A DNA stretch of 64,000 nucleotides from Streptosporangiales bacterium (GCA_009379825.1 WHTA01000025.1:1-64000), one strand, 5' to 3'. Counted from the stretch's first letter, positions 9,493-18,454 are shown. Numbers and translations are program-made. The notes: generated by a model not told the origin, from the letters alone.

Positions 9493-10530
9493 ATGAAACG
9501 ACGCAGGATGCTGACCCTGGCAGCCACGCTGGCAATCGTCACCACCGCGTGCACCGACGGCAACGGCCCGACTGCCCGCTACCCCGCAGCCCCCGACGAT
9601 GAGGCGAACCGCGAGCCCACCCTCACGGTCTACTCACGCGAACGGGACGTCGCCGAGCCGCTATTCGACCAGTTCGAACGGCAGACCGGGATCAAGGTCC
9701 GGACCCGGTGGGGAGACCCGGTCGACCTCGCCGAGCAGATCATCGAAGACGGCACCGACTCGCCCGCCGACGTCTTCTACGCACCGATGTCCGACGCCCT
9801 CGGGGCGCTGAGCGCCGCCGGACGACTGGCCAAGCTCTCCGACCAGCAGCTCAGCCGCGTACCCCAGGCATACCGGTCACCCGACGGCACCTGGGTCGGG
9901 ACCACCAGCCGAGCACACGTCGTGTTCTACAACACCGACAAGCTCAGCGAGGACGACCTGCCCGACTCGATCCTCGGATTCGCCGACCCCGCCTGGCGTG
10001 GCCGCATCGCCTGGGACCCCACCAGCCGCTCACTGCAAGACGCCGTCACCGGACTACACCAGATCAACGGTGAAGACACGGCCCGCACGTGGCTCGACGG
10101 CATCCAAGCCAACGAACCCGCCGCGTTCCGCGGCGCCCGCCCGGTCGTCGACGCCGTCGCGGCAGGCGAGATCGCCGACGTCGGCTTCGGCAGCCACTAC
10201 TACCTCTACGACATGCAAGCCGACGGCGACGCGACCAACGTCGCCGCCAAATTCTACCCCGGCAACCCCGCCGGGCTACTCAACGTCGCCGGCATCGGCA
10301 TCCTCAACGACACCGACAACAAGCCCGCCGCCAGCGCCCTCGTCGACTTCATGCTCTCCAAGACAGCCCAACGCGTCTACACCTACGAGATCCCCCTCGT
10401 CAAGGGAACAACGCCGCCCAAAGGCATCCCGACGGCCGACGAGTTGACCATTCCCGGACTCGACCAACGGATGCTCGAGGAACTGGGCGACGCCCGCCGG
10501 CTGCTCACCGACGCCGGAGTCCTCGAATGA
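9493..10530 (+). CDS. Fbp-type iron(III) ABC transporter substrate-binding lipoprotein
   Basis: The 345-residue protein starts with a lipoprotein signal (MKRRRMLTLAATLAIVTTAC, lipid-anchored Cys at about 20). The mature part is a class-II periplasmic-binding fold of the FbpA/AfuA type: LTVYSRERDVAEPLFDQFERQTGI, then ADVFYAPMSDALGALSAAGRL, GTTSRAHVVFYNTDKLSEDDLP and a C-terminal ALVDFMLSKTAQRVY motif. GAGATAC lies before the ATG at 9493, and the permease stop is only 13 bases upstream. No Fbp-type permease is nearby. The pairing with LolD/FtsX-type genes is unusual and may be an accidental junction or a specialised uptake system. Confidence 0.87.
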   Translation: MKRRRMLTLAATLAIVTTACTDGNGPTARYPAAPDDEANREPTLTVYSRERDVAEPLFDQFERQTGIKVRTRWGDPVDLAEQIIEDGTDSPADVFYAPMSDALGALSAAGRLAKLSDQQLSRVPQAYRSPDGTWVGTTSRAHVVFYNTDKLSEDDLPDSILGFADPAWRGRIAWDPTSRSLQDAVTGLHQINGEDTARTWLDGIQANEPAAFRGARPVVDAVAAGEIADVGFGSHYYLYDMQADGDATNVAAKFYPGNPAGLLNVAGIGILNDTDNKPAASALVDFMLSKTAQRVYTYEIPLVKGTTPPKGIPTADELTIPGLDQRMLEELGDARRLLTDAGVLE

Positions 10531-10700
10531 CACCCCCACTCGCCTCATCGCGCCCGCACCGGTCGCTGCTCACTTCCGGCGGGGCCCATGGCCAGGCTCA
10601 ACGGCGACGAGCCACGCCCGGATGCCATTCGGGTCGGTGGTGACGTCGATCGTCGACGGTTCGATCGAGTCGACCACCCGGTGCCAGCGGTGCGATCGCG

Positions 10701-11031
10701 GACATCGAAGACATGGAAGAGCCCGCAGTCCAGGACGGTGTCGAACGTCACGGGCGCCACGACACCGAGCTCGCCGCGTTCCTCCACCGAGACGAGCACC
10801 TCACCTCGGCGCGGCAGCGGCTCAAGGAGCTGATCCGCCCTGCTGGTCGAGTGCGCCCGGACTGGCGACGTACGAGACGACATCCCGCCCGACGAGCTCG
10901 CGAGCTATTGCCTCCATGCCCTCGCTGCGGCGTCTGACGTGCGATCCAAGGCGGCGGTGCACCGGCTCGTCGCGGTCACGCTTGCGGGGTTGCGCTCGAC
11001 GCGCTCCTCGGACACCCACGCCGTGACGTGA
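10701..11031 (+). pseudogene. TetR-family regulator C-terminal relic
   Basis: One frame reads GVERHGRHDTELAAFLHRDE and RQRLKELIRP, then a shift near 10845 gives RTGDVRDDIPPDELASYCLH followed by AAVHRLVAVTLAGLR and stops at 11029-11031. This is the C-terminal ligand-binding domain of actinobacterial TetR regulators. The DNA-binding domain is missing. The preceding 10531-10700 contains nothing I can assign. The relic may once have regulated the ABC genes. Confidence 0.55.
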
Positions 11032-11113
11032 AGGCGGGAGCAGGTGACGTGAACCTCCGACCCGCCGTTTACGTACTAACGCGTATAGGAGTGGTGAGTC
11101 GAGGGGGCGGTGG

Positions 11114-11794
11114 TTGCGGGTGCCGACGAACGGCGATGCCGCGGGTGATCGCTACGTCCACTTCGATGCCGCGTACGTTCTCGGTACCCTCTCCGGCGCG
11201 GATCGCCGCGACTACGAGCGGCACCTCGCAACCTGCAGGCGATGTCGCGACGCCGTGCGTGAGCTCGCCGGCCTACCGGGATTGCTGGCGAAGACTCCCC
11301 TCGAAGGCGTGCCGCCGAACGCACCCCATCCGCCAGAGCCACTGTTGCCACGCCTCCTCGACCGGGTCAACCTGGACCGCCGTCGACGTCGTCGAGTCAC
11401 TGCGGCTGCCTGGGTGACCGCGGCTGTCGCCGCGTGCCTCGCGGTCGTCATGGCGGTGACCATGCGTCCGGACACGAGCCGCCCGGCCGCGGCGCCAACA
11501 GTGACCATGAGCGCATCGCGTGGTGCGCCCATCGAGGGCACGGTGCGTCTGGAGAACGTGCCGTGGGGCACTCGCATCACCGTGTGGTGCAGCTATGCAG
11601 CAGGTCCCGATTCGATCTCGTACGCAATCGTCGCCGTCGACCGTGACGGTAAGGCGTCGCAGGTAGGGACCTGGCGAGCGCGACCGGGACGTACCTACGA
11701 GATCGTCGGGGCAACGGCGCTGGAGCGTTCCGAGGTGGCTGCGGTCGAGGTGCGAACGAGCAACGGCGTCACCGTCCTTACCTGGACACGGTAG
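11114..11794 (+). CDS. Anti-sigma-factor-like membrane protein with zinc-binding ZAS motif
   Basis: The N-terminal domain carries the HxxxCxxC zinc-associated anti-sigma motif (YERHLATCRRC, about residues 36-46) preceded by DAAYVLGTLSGADRRDYE. A single membrane helix follows (about 100-120, VTAAAWVTAAVAACLAVVMAV). The C-terminal extracytoplasmic domain contains GTVRLENVPWGTRITVWCSY, typical of actinobacterial anti-sigma factors. No ECF sigma gene adjoins it, which is unusual since these are normally paired; the TetR relic upstream suggests the partner was lost or is elsewhere. The start is uncertain between TTG 11114 and GTG 11120. Confidence 0.8.
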   Translation: MRVPTNGDAAGDRYVHFDAAYVLGTLSGADRRDYERHLATCRRCRDAVRELAGLPGLLAKTPLEGVPPNAPHPPEPLLPRLLDRVNLDRRRRRRVTAAAWVTAAVAACLAVVMAVTMRPDTSRPAAAPTVTMSASRGAPIEGTVRLENVPWGTRITVWCSYAAGPDSISYAIVAVDRDGKASQVGTWRARPGRTYEIVGATALERSEVAAVEVRTSNGVTVLTWTR

Positions 11795-11918
11795 GTGCAG
11801 GTCCGAAGACACCGTGAAACGGCTCGACTACCGGCCGCACACGTCTGCGCAATTTCTAAGCTCCTTCGGAGGTTGACGTGACCTTGCCGTGACCCTCGTC
11901 TAGGGTGGTGGACGCCCT

Positions 11919-12971
11919 ATGAGACGCCCCGAACGCCCTCTTCGCCTGTTCGCCGCCGCCGTGGCGGTGGTCGCGAGCCTGCTTGCGAGCAGCTCCGCCT
12001 TCGCTGCGCCGTCAGCGAACGGGCGTGTGGTGTCCGATGCCAATACCGGGACGGCGGTAGCCAAGGGTGCCCGGGCCGGGGACAAGGGTCAGGACCCGGA
12101 CGAGCTTCGGGAACGACTTGCTGAGGTCGTCGATGCCTACAAGAAGAGCGAGGACCGGCTCGGTCTACTGCAGAAGCGCACCACGAAGGTGACCAAGGAG
12201 GTCGCCGCGACGAAGAGCCGGCTGTCGCGGGTGCGGGCGCGACTCGCTGAAATAGCACGGATGACATATATCAACGGTGGTGTCGACAACACTGTGCTCG
12301 CGCTGCTCCAGGAGGGCGGGCCGGTCGAGGTAGCCCAGCGGATGACGACCATGGCAGTCCTCAGCAGCGCCGACGATGTCACACTGAAGGACGCCGCACG
12401 CGAGCGGCGGCAGCTGCGTCGCCAACTTGCCGACCTGAACACTGTCAAGAAGCGGGCGGTGACGGAGAAGGCACGACTGAAAGCCAAGCGCGCGAAGCTG
12501 AACGCCGCCTTGCGGGAGGCGGCCAGGCGCGCCGAAGAGCAGGCGACTCGGTCCCGCGTCAGCGGACAATTTGCCTGTCCGGTGGGCAGCCCGTACACGA
12601 TGATGAACACGTTCGGCGCTCCCCGCGGTGGTGGCCGCAGCCACGAGGGTACCGACATCGCGGCGCCCAAGAGCACCCCGATCTATGCGGTGGAGGGCGG
12701 CACCATCGACCGGGCCTACTCCAACACCCTTGGTGGTATCGCGCTCATCCTTGCCGGCGACAGCGGCGACTCGTACTACTACGCGCACCAGGAGGTCAAC
12801 ACCGTTCGCACCGGTCAGCGGGTCGAGGCGGGGCAACTGGTCGCGCGGGTCGGTATGACCGGTGACGCCCAGGGGACGATCTACCACCTGCACTTCGAAC
12901 GATGGCCGAACGGTGGGACCGCGGTCGACCCCTGGCCGTTCCTCTACCCGTTGTGCGGCGAGAAGGGCTAA
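11919..12971 (+). CDS. M23-family peptidoglycan endopeptidase (NlpD/EnvC-like) with coiled coil
   Basis: The 350-residue exported protein has a signal peptide (about 1-30, AAAVAVVASLLASSSAFAAPS). A long coiled coil follows (about 60-205, rich in KTTKVTKEVAATKSRLSRV). The C-terminal peptidase_M23/LytM domain (about 220-345) has zinc-site motifs GRSHEGTDIAAP and YYAHQ, then IYHLHFE. This layout matches cell-wall hydrolases activated by, or regulating, division-associated complexes. It is transcribed convergently with the next gene, with a terminator-like hairpin between them. The 11795-11918 gap is a plausible promoter region. Confidence 0.88.
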   Translation: MRRPERPLRLFAAAVAVVASLLASSSAFAAPSANGRVVSDANTGTAVAKGARAGDKGQDPDELRERLAEVVDAYKKSEDRLGLLQKRTTKVTKEVAATKSRLSRVRARLAEIARMTYINGGVDNTVLALLQEGGPVEVAQRMTTMAVLSSADDVTLKDAARERRQLRRQLADLNTVKKRAVTEKARLKAKRAKLNAALREAARRAEEQATRSRVSGQFACPVGSPYTMMNTFGAPRGGGRSHEGTDIAAPKSTPIYAVEGGTIDRAYSNTLGGIALILAGDSGDSYYYAHQEVNTVRTGQRVEAGQLVARVGMTGDAQGTIYHLHFERWPNGGTAVDPWPFLYPLCGEKG

Positions 12972-12975
12972 GGGG

Positions 12976-12992
12976 CCGAGCACGACGCTCGG
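12976..12992. terminator. Terminator-like hairpin between convergent genes
   Basis: CCGAGC-ACGAC-GCTCGG forms a perfect six-pair stem with a five-base loop, immediately after the M23 gene stop and immediately before the stop of the convergent gene. There is no long T run, as usual in actinobacteria. It could serve both genes. Confidence 0.5.
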
Positions 12993-13685
12993 TCACTCAT
13001 CGGGCGCGAACGTGTAGGTAGGAAGTCTCACCTCGGCGTCGGCGGCGCCGTAGACCAAGACGATCTGCCGACGAGGCTTCAGCTCGATCGCCGCCGGGTT
13101 CCCCTTGACCTGCTTGCCGTTGACGTAGGCGCGGAGCGTCTTGTCACCGCTCACCTCGAGCCCGCCGATGCCGCCGTCGTCGAGTCGGACCTCCCAGGTG
13201 CGGAACAGCTGACCGAGGATGTATCGCTTGCCCACTGTCGGTGCCTCGATGTGGATGAGCCCACCGGCGTCGTGGGTATGCAGCTCCGACATCGCGGTTG
13301 AGCTGACGCCGATGTTCCCCGGCACCTGCAATGGTTCGCCATCGACGAGGATGTCCAGGTGGGCATGGAAGTGCTTGGCCAGGCCCTCCATCTCCGAGAC
13401 GTCCAGCCCGGCGGCACGTGCGGCGGAGAGCGGGTCCGGGGGAAGCGGCCACGGTGGCTGGCCGGTGCCGACGCTGGCCATCGGGGTGGGCAACCCGTCG
13501 GCGACGGCGGCCTCGTCGTCGCGGAAAACAGTCGCCCAGGTGACGACGGCGACGAGCAACACGACGACCAGGCCGGCTGCGCCGAAGAGCGCGACCCGGG
13601 CGCGGCGCCGTTTGCGTGCCCGTTCAGCGAGCTGGGCCGCGAGCTGCTCCCGTGCCTGTCGCTTCTGGTTCTTCTTCGAGGCCAC
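12993..13685 (-). CDS. Membrane-anchored His-rich extracytoplasmic protein
   Basis: The protein (about 230 residues from GTG 13685, preceded by GGGGAG) has a basic N-terminus with a coiled stretch (KKNQKRQAREQLAAQLAERARK), one membrane helix at about 36-57, and an exported domain. Two His clusters are prominent: KHFHAHLDILVDG and ELHTHDAGGLIHIEAP, followed by ILGQLFRTWEV. Similar domains occur next to disulfide-bond and metal genes in actinobacteria, but I know no established function. The His spacing suggests metal binding, which is inference. A CTAAG-type palindrome lies about 32 bases upstream of the start, between this gene and the divergent 13839 gene. Confidence 0.72.
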   Translation of the reverse strand: MASKKNQKRQAREQLAAQLAERARKRRRARVALFGAAGLVVVLLVAVVTWATVFRDDEAAVADGLPTPMASVGTGQPPWPLPPDPLSAARAAGLDVSEMEGLAKHFHAHLDILVDGEPLQVPGNIGVSSTAMSELHTHDAGGLIHIEAPTVGKRYILGQLFRTWEVRLDDGGIGGLEVSGDKTLRAYVNGKQVKGNPAAIELKPRRQIVLVYGAADAEVRLPTYTFAPDE

Positions 13686-13716
13686 GGCTCCCCTTTCACG
13701 TTCGCCGACCCGCAAA

Positions 13717-13733
13717 ACCTAACCTACTTAGGA
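13717..13733. promoter_or_regulatory. CTAAG-N3-CTTAG palindrome (island operator)
   Basis: ACCTAAC-CTA-CTTAGGA is a 7-3-7 inverted repeat in the divergent intergenic region between the His-rich protein (minus) and the 13839 gene (plus). It matches the recurring island motif with one deviation in the left half. A second, CopY-like dyad (TACTTACA-GTGA-TGTAGAGTA) lies at 13812-13832 close to the plus-strand start. Confidence 0.5.
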
Positions 13734-13838
13734 GCGAGCACGTGTGGTGCCCGGGGTGAGCACGAAAGGATGCACACGCACTCGCCGATCACGTTCCGTT
13801 CAACAAGAAGTTACTTACAGTGATGTAGAGTACGGCTC

Positions 13839-14276
13839 GTGGCCGAAGGCACCCCTTCCCGTCTGACGCGACCCCGCGCCCTCGTGGTGGTCGTGCTGGG
13901 CGTGCTGGGCCTGGTTCTCTCGGCCCACCTGGTCTCGTGCCCGAACCACACCCATCTCGTGGGGTCCGACCCCGGCGACGCGACGCATACTCACCTGGCA
14001 CTCGCTGAGGCCCACGAAACGGACGGCCAAGGCCTCGACCTCGAGCATGTGGCCGACTGCGTCGACGACACCGGGCACGACCTGTTCGGCGCAGTTCGCA
14101 TCCAGCAGGCACTGACCGGGGCATCGACTATCGGCCTGTCAGCCGACGAGCTCGCCCCCGCATACGCGGATCCGGGCAGGGGACGTCCTCGGCCTGTCGA
14201 CCCATTACTCGAGCCGGGACGCCGGCATCTGTTCGGCGTCCGCCTGTTGACCGCGTTCTGCGTGTTTCGTATCTGA
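13839..14276 (+). CDS. Hypothetical small membrane or secreted His-containing protein
   Basis: The 145-residue protein starts at GTG 13839. It has one hydrophobic segment at about 13-32 (ALVVVVLGVLGLVLSAHLVSC), which may be a signal or anchor, then a segment with scattered His (NHTHLVGSDPGDATHTHLALAEAHE). The C-terminus is LLTAFCVFRI. I do not recognise a family. Its position just downstream of a regulatory dyad and ahead of the cysteine-synthase-like gene suggests metal-responsive expression. The 100-base gap to the next gene carries its own ribosome site. Confidence 0.5.
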   Translation: MAEGTPSRLTRPRALVVVVLGVLGLVLSAHLVSCPNHTHLVGSDPGDATHTHLALAEAHETDGQGLDLEHVADCVDDTGHDLFGAVRIQQALTGASTIGLSADELAPAYADPGRGRPRPVDPLLEPGRRHLFGVRLLTAFCVFRI

Positions 14277-14375
14277 TCAGCACAACCGCGGGCCCGCGCT
14301 GGCCGCCGCCATGCCGCCTGCGCGGTCTCGCCTGCTCGACGTCCGTCGTCTCGCTGTGCTGTCAGAAAGGACACG

Positions 14376-15533
14376 ATGAACAGGACCGCCCTGCGCGATC
14401 CCGCCGAAGCACGACCGATCTCCCCCAGCCGACTCGCTGCCGCGGCGACCTGCCACTCGTTGGCGAGTGTCGTCGGCAACACACCCGTCCTCTGGGTACC
14501 CGACATTCATGCGCCGAACGAGCACGGGTTCTGGGCCAAGCTCGAAGGGTTCAACCCCGGCGGGATCAAGGACCGTGCCGCATTGCACATGGTCGACAAG
14601 GCACGACAACGCGGACAGTTGCGGCCCGGCGCGGCGATCGTCGAGTCCACCAGCGGCACACTCGGCCTAGGCCTCACCCTCGCCGGGACCGTCTACGACC
14701 ACCCGGTGACACTGGTGACCGATCCCGGCATGGAACCGCTGATGCACCAACTGTTGCGGGCCTACGGCGCGCGTGTCGAAATGGTGACCACCCCGCACCC
14801 GACGGGCGGTTGGCAGGAGGCCCGCCGCCAACGCGTGCACGAGGTACTGGCCGAGCTGCCCGACGCGTACTGTCCCGACCAGTACCACAACCCGGACAAC
14901 GTCGCGGCATACGAGGGGCTGGCGCTGGAGTTGGCGAGCCAGCTCGGGCCGATCGACGTGCTGGTGTGCAGTGTCGGTACCGGCGGACACAGCGCGGGTG
15001 TCTCGAGGGTGCTCCGTGCGCTGTACCCCGATATGCGGCTGGTCGGCGTCGACACCGTTGGTTCGACGATCTTCGGGCAGCCGGCGCGGCCGCGTCTGAT
15101 GCGCGGGCTGGGCAGCAGTATCCATCCGCGCAACGTGGCGTATGCCGCGTTCGACGAGGTGCACTGGGTGGCTACAAGTGAGGCTGTGTGGGCGTGTCGA
15201 ACGATGGCTGCCGCGCGGTATGCCACCGGCGGGTGGAGTGTCGGCGCGGTCGCGCTGGTCGCGTCCTGGCTGGCTCGTACGGCGGCCAAGGACGTGCGCA
15301 TCGCGGCGATCTTCCCCGACGGTCCGCAGCGGTACTTCGACACTGTCTACAGCGACGCCTACTGCGCCGAGCAAGGGTTGCTCGGCGCGGTCCCCGCACC
15401 CGAGCCCGAGGAGATCGGGCGCTCGGACGAGCGTGAGGTGACCCGCTGGACCCGGTGTACGACGATCGTCGATCCCGTCACAGCCGAGGAGCACGTTCGG
15501 GACGGGCGGACGCCGGCGTGCGGGCGACCTTGA
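14376..15533 (+). CDS. PLP-dependent cysteine-synthase-family enzyme
   Basis: The 385-residue protein is a fold-type II PLP enzyme of the CysK/CBS/SbnA group. The PLP lysine is Lys65 in [11 protein letters not shown]. The phosphate/substrate loop STSGTLG (91-97) replaces the usual SSGN, and the glycine-rich PLP-phosphate loop is [11 protein letters not shown]. Family activities include O-acetylserine sulfhydrylation and 2,3-diaminopropionate-type beta-replacement; the actual substrate cannot be read from sequence. The C-terminus extends about 40 residues past the core. ATG 14376 follows AAAGG. The gene overlaps the MFS gene by 16 bases, arguing that product and exporter work together. Confidence 0.85.
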   Translation: MNRTALRDPAEARPISPSRLAAAATCHSLASVVGNTPVLWVPDIHAPNEHGFWAKLEGFNPGGIKDRAALHMVDKARQRGQLRPGAAIVESTSGTLGLGLTLAGTVYDHPVTLVTDPGMEPLMHQLLRAYGARVEMVTTPHPTGGWQEARRQRVHEVLAELPDAYCPDQYHNPDNVAAYEGLALELASQLGPIDVLVCSVGTGGHSAGVSRVLRALYPDMRLVGVDTVGSTIFGQPARPRLMRGLGSSIHPRNVAYAAFDEVHWVATSEAVWACRTMAAARYATGGWSVGAVALVASWLARTAAKDVRIAAIFPDGPQRYFDTVYSDAYCAEQGLLGAVPAPEPEEIGRSDEREVTRWTRCTTIVDPVTAEEHVRDGRTPACGRP

Positions 15534-16825
15534 GGCAGGCGCGGTCGTTCGACCGCCCGATCCAGCTGTTGTTCGCCAACCAGCTCACCATCAACACCGG
15601 CTTCTACATGCTGATGCCCTACCTGGCCAACCACCTCTCCGGCGGGCTGGGACTCGCGGCATGGACGGTAGGACTGATCCTGGGGGTGCGCAACTTCAGC
15701 CAGCAGGGCATGTTCCTCATCGGCGGCACGCTGGCTGACCGGCTGGGGTACAAGCCGATGATCCTCGCTGGTCTCGCCTTGCGCAGCGCGGGGTTCGCGC
15801 TGCTCGGCTTCAGTAGCTCGCTGCCGGTGCTGCTCGTCGCGTCGGCGATGACCGGACTCGCGGGGGCATTGTTCAACCCGGCGGTCCGTGCGTACGTCGC
15901 CTGCGACGCCGGCGACCGGAAGGTGGAGGCGTTCTCGGTCTTCAACGTCTTCTACCAGCTCGGCATCGTGCTCGGCCCATTGGTCGGGCTCGTACTGACC
16001 GGAATCTCGTTCCAACTTATGTGCGCTGTCGCGGCCGGGTTGTTCACGATCCTCGGCATCCTGCAGGCGCGTGCGCTGCCCGCGCGGCACGGGGAACGTG
16101 CGAACCCGGAAAGCTCCGTGCTCAGAGACTGGCGACAGATCCTCGCCAACAAGGCGTTCCTGCTCTTCTCGTTGGTGATGGTCGGCTCGTATGTCCTGAA
16201 CTTCCAGGTCTACCTCGGTCTGCCGCTGGAGGTCCGCCGCGTCACCGGCGGGGAGCTCGGCGTCACCGCGCTCTTCGTCGTCTCCGCTGCGATCACTGTC
16301 GCCGGGCAGGTGCGCGTGACGAGCTGGGTGAAGAACCGGTGGACACCGAGTCAGGCGATCGCCCGTGGGCTCGCGCTGATGGCCGTGGCGTTCGTTCCTC
16401 TTGCAGTGGCCGGAGATCTCGTGCCGCAATACACGAGCACCCAGTCGGCGTGGTACCTCCACGCCTGGTGGTACGCCGTGGCGATGACACCCGTACTCGC
16501 GTCGACGGTGCTGCTGGCGTTCGGCGTGATGGTCGTCTACCCGTTCGAGATGGCCACCATCGTGCGGCTGGCAGGTGACCAGACGGTCGGCACGTACTAC
16601 GGCTTCTACAGCACCCTGTCCGGCATCGGGATCGCCGTCGGGAACCTGCTCGCGGGCGCTGCCTTCGACGCCGGCCGCGAGTTGGGTGTCCCCGGCCTGC
16701 CCTGGCTGCTGCTCATCGGCGTCGGTGCAGCGTGCGCCCTGACCTTGTACGTCCTCGACCGATCAGGGCGGCTGGCAGAGCCAGCTGTCCACAACCGGGA
16801 GACGCCGGCACTGACCCGATCGTGA
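15518..16825 (+). CDS. Major facilitator superfamily transporter
   Basis: The protein (about 435 residues) has about twelve membrane helices. Motif A-like [13 protein letters not shown] lies between helices 2 and 3, and a second-half equivalent is weak. The start is taken as GTG 15518, inside the end of the cysteine-synthase-like gene; an in-frame TTG at 15530 is an alternative. Overlap with the upstream enzyme gene indicates translational coupling, so it probably exports the enzyme's product or imports its substrate. The drug:H+ antiporter-like subfamily is likely, but specificity is unknown. Confidence 0.86.
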   Translation: MRATLRQARSFDRPIQLLFANQLTINTGFYMLMPYLANHLSGGLGLAAWTVGLILGVRNFSQQGMFLIGGTLADRLGYKPMILAGLALRSAGFALLGFSSSLPVLLVASAMTGLAGALFNPAVRAYVACDAGDRKVEAFSVFNVFYQLGIVLGPLVGLVLTGISFQLMCAVAAGLFTILGILQARALPARHGERANPESSVLRDWRQILANKAFLLFSLVMVGSYVLNFQVYLGLPLEVRRVTGGELGVTALFVVSAAITVAGQVRVTSWVKNRWTPSQAIARGLALMAVAFVPLAVAGDLVPQYTSTQSAWYLHAWWYAVAMTPVLASTVLLAFGVMVVYPFEMATIVRLAGDQTVGTYYGFYSTLSGIGIAVGNLLAGAAFDAGRELGVPGLPWLLLIGVGAACALTLYVLDRSGRLAEPAVHNRETPALTRS

Positions 16826-16861
16826 ACACGACCCCACTCTTGACGTATGCCGCCACCGCTG

Positions 16862-16878
16862 ATACCCCTAGGGGGTAT
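16862..16878. promoter_or_regulatory. CsoR-type copper operator overlapping a promoter
   Basis: ATACCCC-TAG-GGGGTAT is a perfect inverted repeat of the form recognised by actinobacterial CsoR repressors. A TTGACG (-35-like) lies at 16840-16845, so the palindrome overlaps the expected -10 region about 17 bases downstream and ends 20 bases before the next ATG. Copper-responsive control of the 16898 gene is inferred. A related but imperfect GGGGTAGGGGTAT stretch occurs near 17933. Confidence 0.65.
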
Positions 16879-16897
16879 TGATTTTGGGAGGTGTGTC

Positions 16898-17938
16898 ATG
16901 CCTGGCTCACGAATACACGCGGCGACGTTCCCCTCCTCGGATGAGGATCCCCCCGCCGCTACCACCGCCGAGAACGCGGTGGCAGCTGTGCTGGGGCTAT
17001 GGGTGGTGGCGGCGGTGTACGCCGATGGCTGGGCGCATCTGAACCGGCCGGACCTGGAGAGCTTCTTCACGCCGTGGCACGGCGCGCTGTACGCCGGCTT
17101 CACCCTGCTGGCCGGATGGGTCGGCTGGCTCGACTGGCGACGCCGGCACGAAACTCGGTCGTGGCAGCGGGCACTCCCCGCCGGCTACGGGTTCGCGGCG
17201 CTGGGTGTGCTGATCTTCATCGTCGGCGGGGTCGCAGACATGCTCTGGCACGTCGTGTTCGGCGTCGAGGCCGGGTTGGACGCGTTGGTGAGTCCGACGC
17301 ACCTGATGCTGCTGGTCGGCGGCATGCTCCTCCTCGCCAGTCCCGTACGAGCCGTGCTCCTGTCGGGGTCGGCGCGGATGTGGCCCGCCGTTGTAGCGCT
17401 CGCTTCCACCGCGGCACTGGCCGGGTTCTTCCTCAGCTATGTGTCGGTGTTCGTCGAACCGTTAGCGACCGAGCCGTTGACCACGATCCCGGAAGGGACG
17501 CCCGGCCACCGGCAGGCCGAGTCGCCGGCGATTGTGGGGCTTGCCGGCTATCTCGTGACCACTGCCGTCCTCGTGATCCCACTGCTCGTCATGGCGCGGC
17601 GCCGTCGGCTCCCGGCAGGCACGGTCACCGTGGTGGTCGCTGTCGTCGCCGTCACCGGTGCGGCCCTCGCGGAGTTCCGCTACGGTTTGGCGGCACTGGC
17701 GGCCGTGGTCGGAGCAGCCGTGGTCGACCTCGTCCGAGCGCGCATGCAGCGCCTCGACCTGCGGGGGCTGGCAGTGCTCGTGCCGGCGTTCGTCTGGCCC
17801 GCTCAACTCGCGGGACTTGCGATCACCGAGGGGGTACGGTGGCCGGTCGAGCTCTGGTTTGGCGTCGTCGGCCTGACTGCGCTCGCCGCGTCCGTCCTCG
17901 GCGGCCTCGCCCGCCAGTCACCGACCATTACGGGGTAG
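16898..17938 (+). CDS. Polytopic membrane protein under CsoR-type control
   Basis: The 346-residue protein has about nine predicted membrane helices. Conspicuous polar and His/Asp sites lie in or near the membrane: VYADGWAHLNRPD, FFTPWHGALYAGF, VADMLWHVVFGVEAGLDALVSPTHLML. GGGAGG precedes the ATG at 16898. I recognise no named family, although similar uncharacterised proteins sit in actinobacterial copper loci. With the CsoR-type palindrome directly upstream and a CopZ stub downstream, a role in copper handling is plausible but inferred. Confidence 0.75.
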   Translation: MPGSRIHAATFPSSDEDPPAATTAENAVAAVLGLWVVAAVYADGWAHLNRPDLESFFTPWHGALYAGFTLLAGWVGWLDWRRRHETRSWQRALPAGYGFAALGVLIFIVGGVADMLWHVVFGVEAGLDALVSPTHLMLLVGGMLLLASPVRAVLLSGSARMWPAVVALASTAALAGFFLSYVSVFVEPLATEPLTTIPEGTPGHRQAESPAIVGLAGYLVTTAVLVIPLLVMARRRRLPAGTVTVVVAVVAVTGAALAEFRYGLAALAAVVGAAVVDLVRARMQRLDLRGLAVLVPAFVWPAQLAGLAITEGVRWPVELWFGVVGLTALAASVLGGLARQSPTITG

Positions 17939-18011
17939 GGGTATCAGGGCGACATCTAGTGGCGGACACGTACTTCATCGAAGTGCCGAGGATCGAGGAG
18001 GGAGTTATCGG

Positions 18012-18059
18012 ATGGCTGTGGCGACATCTGAGGTCGAGGGCATGACCTGCGGGCACTGT
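18012..18059 (+). pseudogene. CopZ-type metallochaperone, N-terminal stub
   Basis: ATG 18012 follows a GAGGAGGGAG ribosome site and reads MAVATSEVEGMTCGHC, the start of a heavy-metal-associated domain with its CxxC metal site. The match ends abruptly after PRF, leaving about 16 residues instead of about 70. It lies just after the CsoR-regulated gene, where copZ is commonly found. The deletion endpoint near 18060 marks a junction with the nuoA fragment. Confidence 0.6.
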
Positions 18060-18127
18060 CCCCGCTTTGGTCCGGCCTTGCCGTGCCCGCTACCGTTGGC
18101 TCTCGCTGAATGAAGGGGGCCACTGGC

Positions 18128-18454
18128 ATGGACAGCTATGGCCCCGCGGTCGCCGTGCTCGTGTTGACGGTTGGCGTGGTGGCGTTGGTGTACGCCGTGA
18201 GCTTGCTGGTCACGGTGCATCGCCAGCCGTTGTCGGCCGACGAGTTCCTCAGTGGATCGGCGCCTGTGGTGCACGCGGTCTCTCGGTATCACGTGCGGTG
18301 GTACACCGTGACACTGATCTTCTTGGCCTTCGACATGGAGATGGTCTTCATGTACCCGTGGGCGGTGGTCTTCGCCGACGTCGGTCTCGTGGCGTTGGTG
18401 GAGATGTTCTGTCCCGCGTCAGACTTTGTGGCAGGACGGTTGAGTCAGTCCTGA
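18128..18454 (+). pseudogene. nuoA: NADH-quinone oxidoreductase subunit A, C-terminally truncated
   Basis: The sequence is a NuoA homologue: SYGPAVAVLVLTVGVVALVY, then RYHVRWYTVTLIFLAFDMEMVFMYPWAV, the diagnostic conserved loop and helix. After LVALVEMF the homology stops and is replaced by CPASDFVAGRLSQS, so the third membrane helix is missing. AAGGGGG precedes the ATG at 18128. No other nuo gene is present. An isolated, truncated nuoA copy beside a CopZ stub indicates a recombination scar rather than a respiratory locus. Confidence 0.8.

Noticed and set aside
10545-10883. Reverse 112-codon open frame
   Set aside because: It is antisense to the TetR relic, which has recognisable family sequence on the plus strand.
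13812-13832. CopY-like dyad TACTTACA-GTGA-TGTAGAGTA
   Set aside because: Only one copy was noticed and the halves are unequal in length; it is mentioned under the neighbouring gene but not listed as a separate operator.
15359-16462. Long reverse open frame overlapping the MFS gene
   Set aside because: The composition (Glu/Arg/Gln/His repeats) and antisense position indicate a shadow frame.
17933-17950. Second CsoR operator
   Set aside because: GGGGTAGGGGTAT has only one good half-site and no symmetry, unlike the perfect palindrome at 16862.
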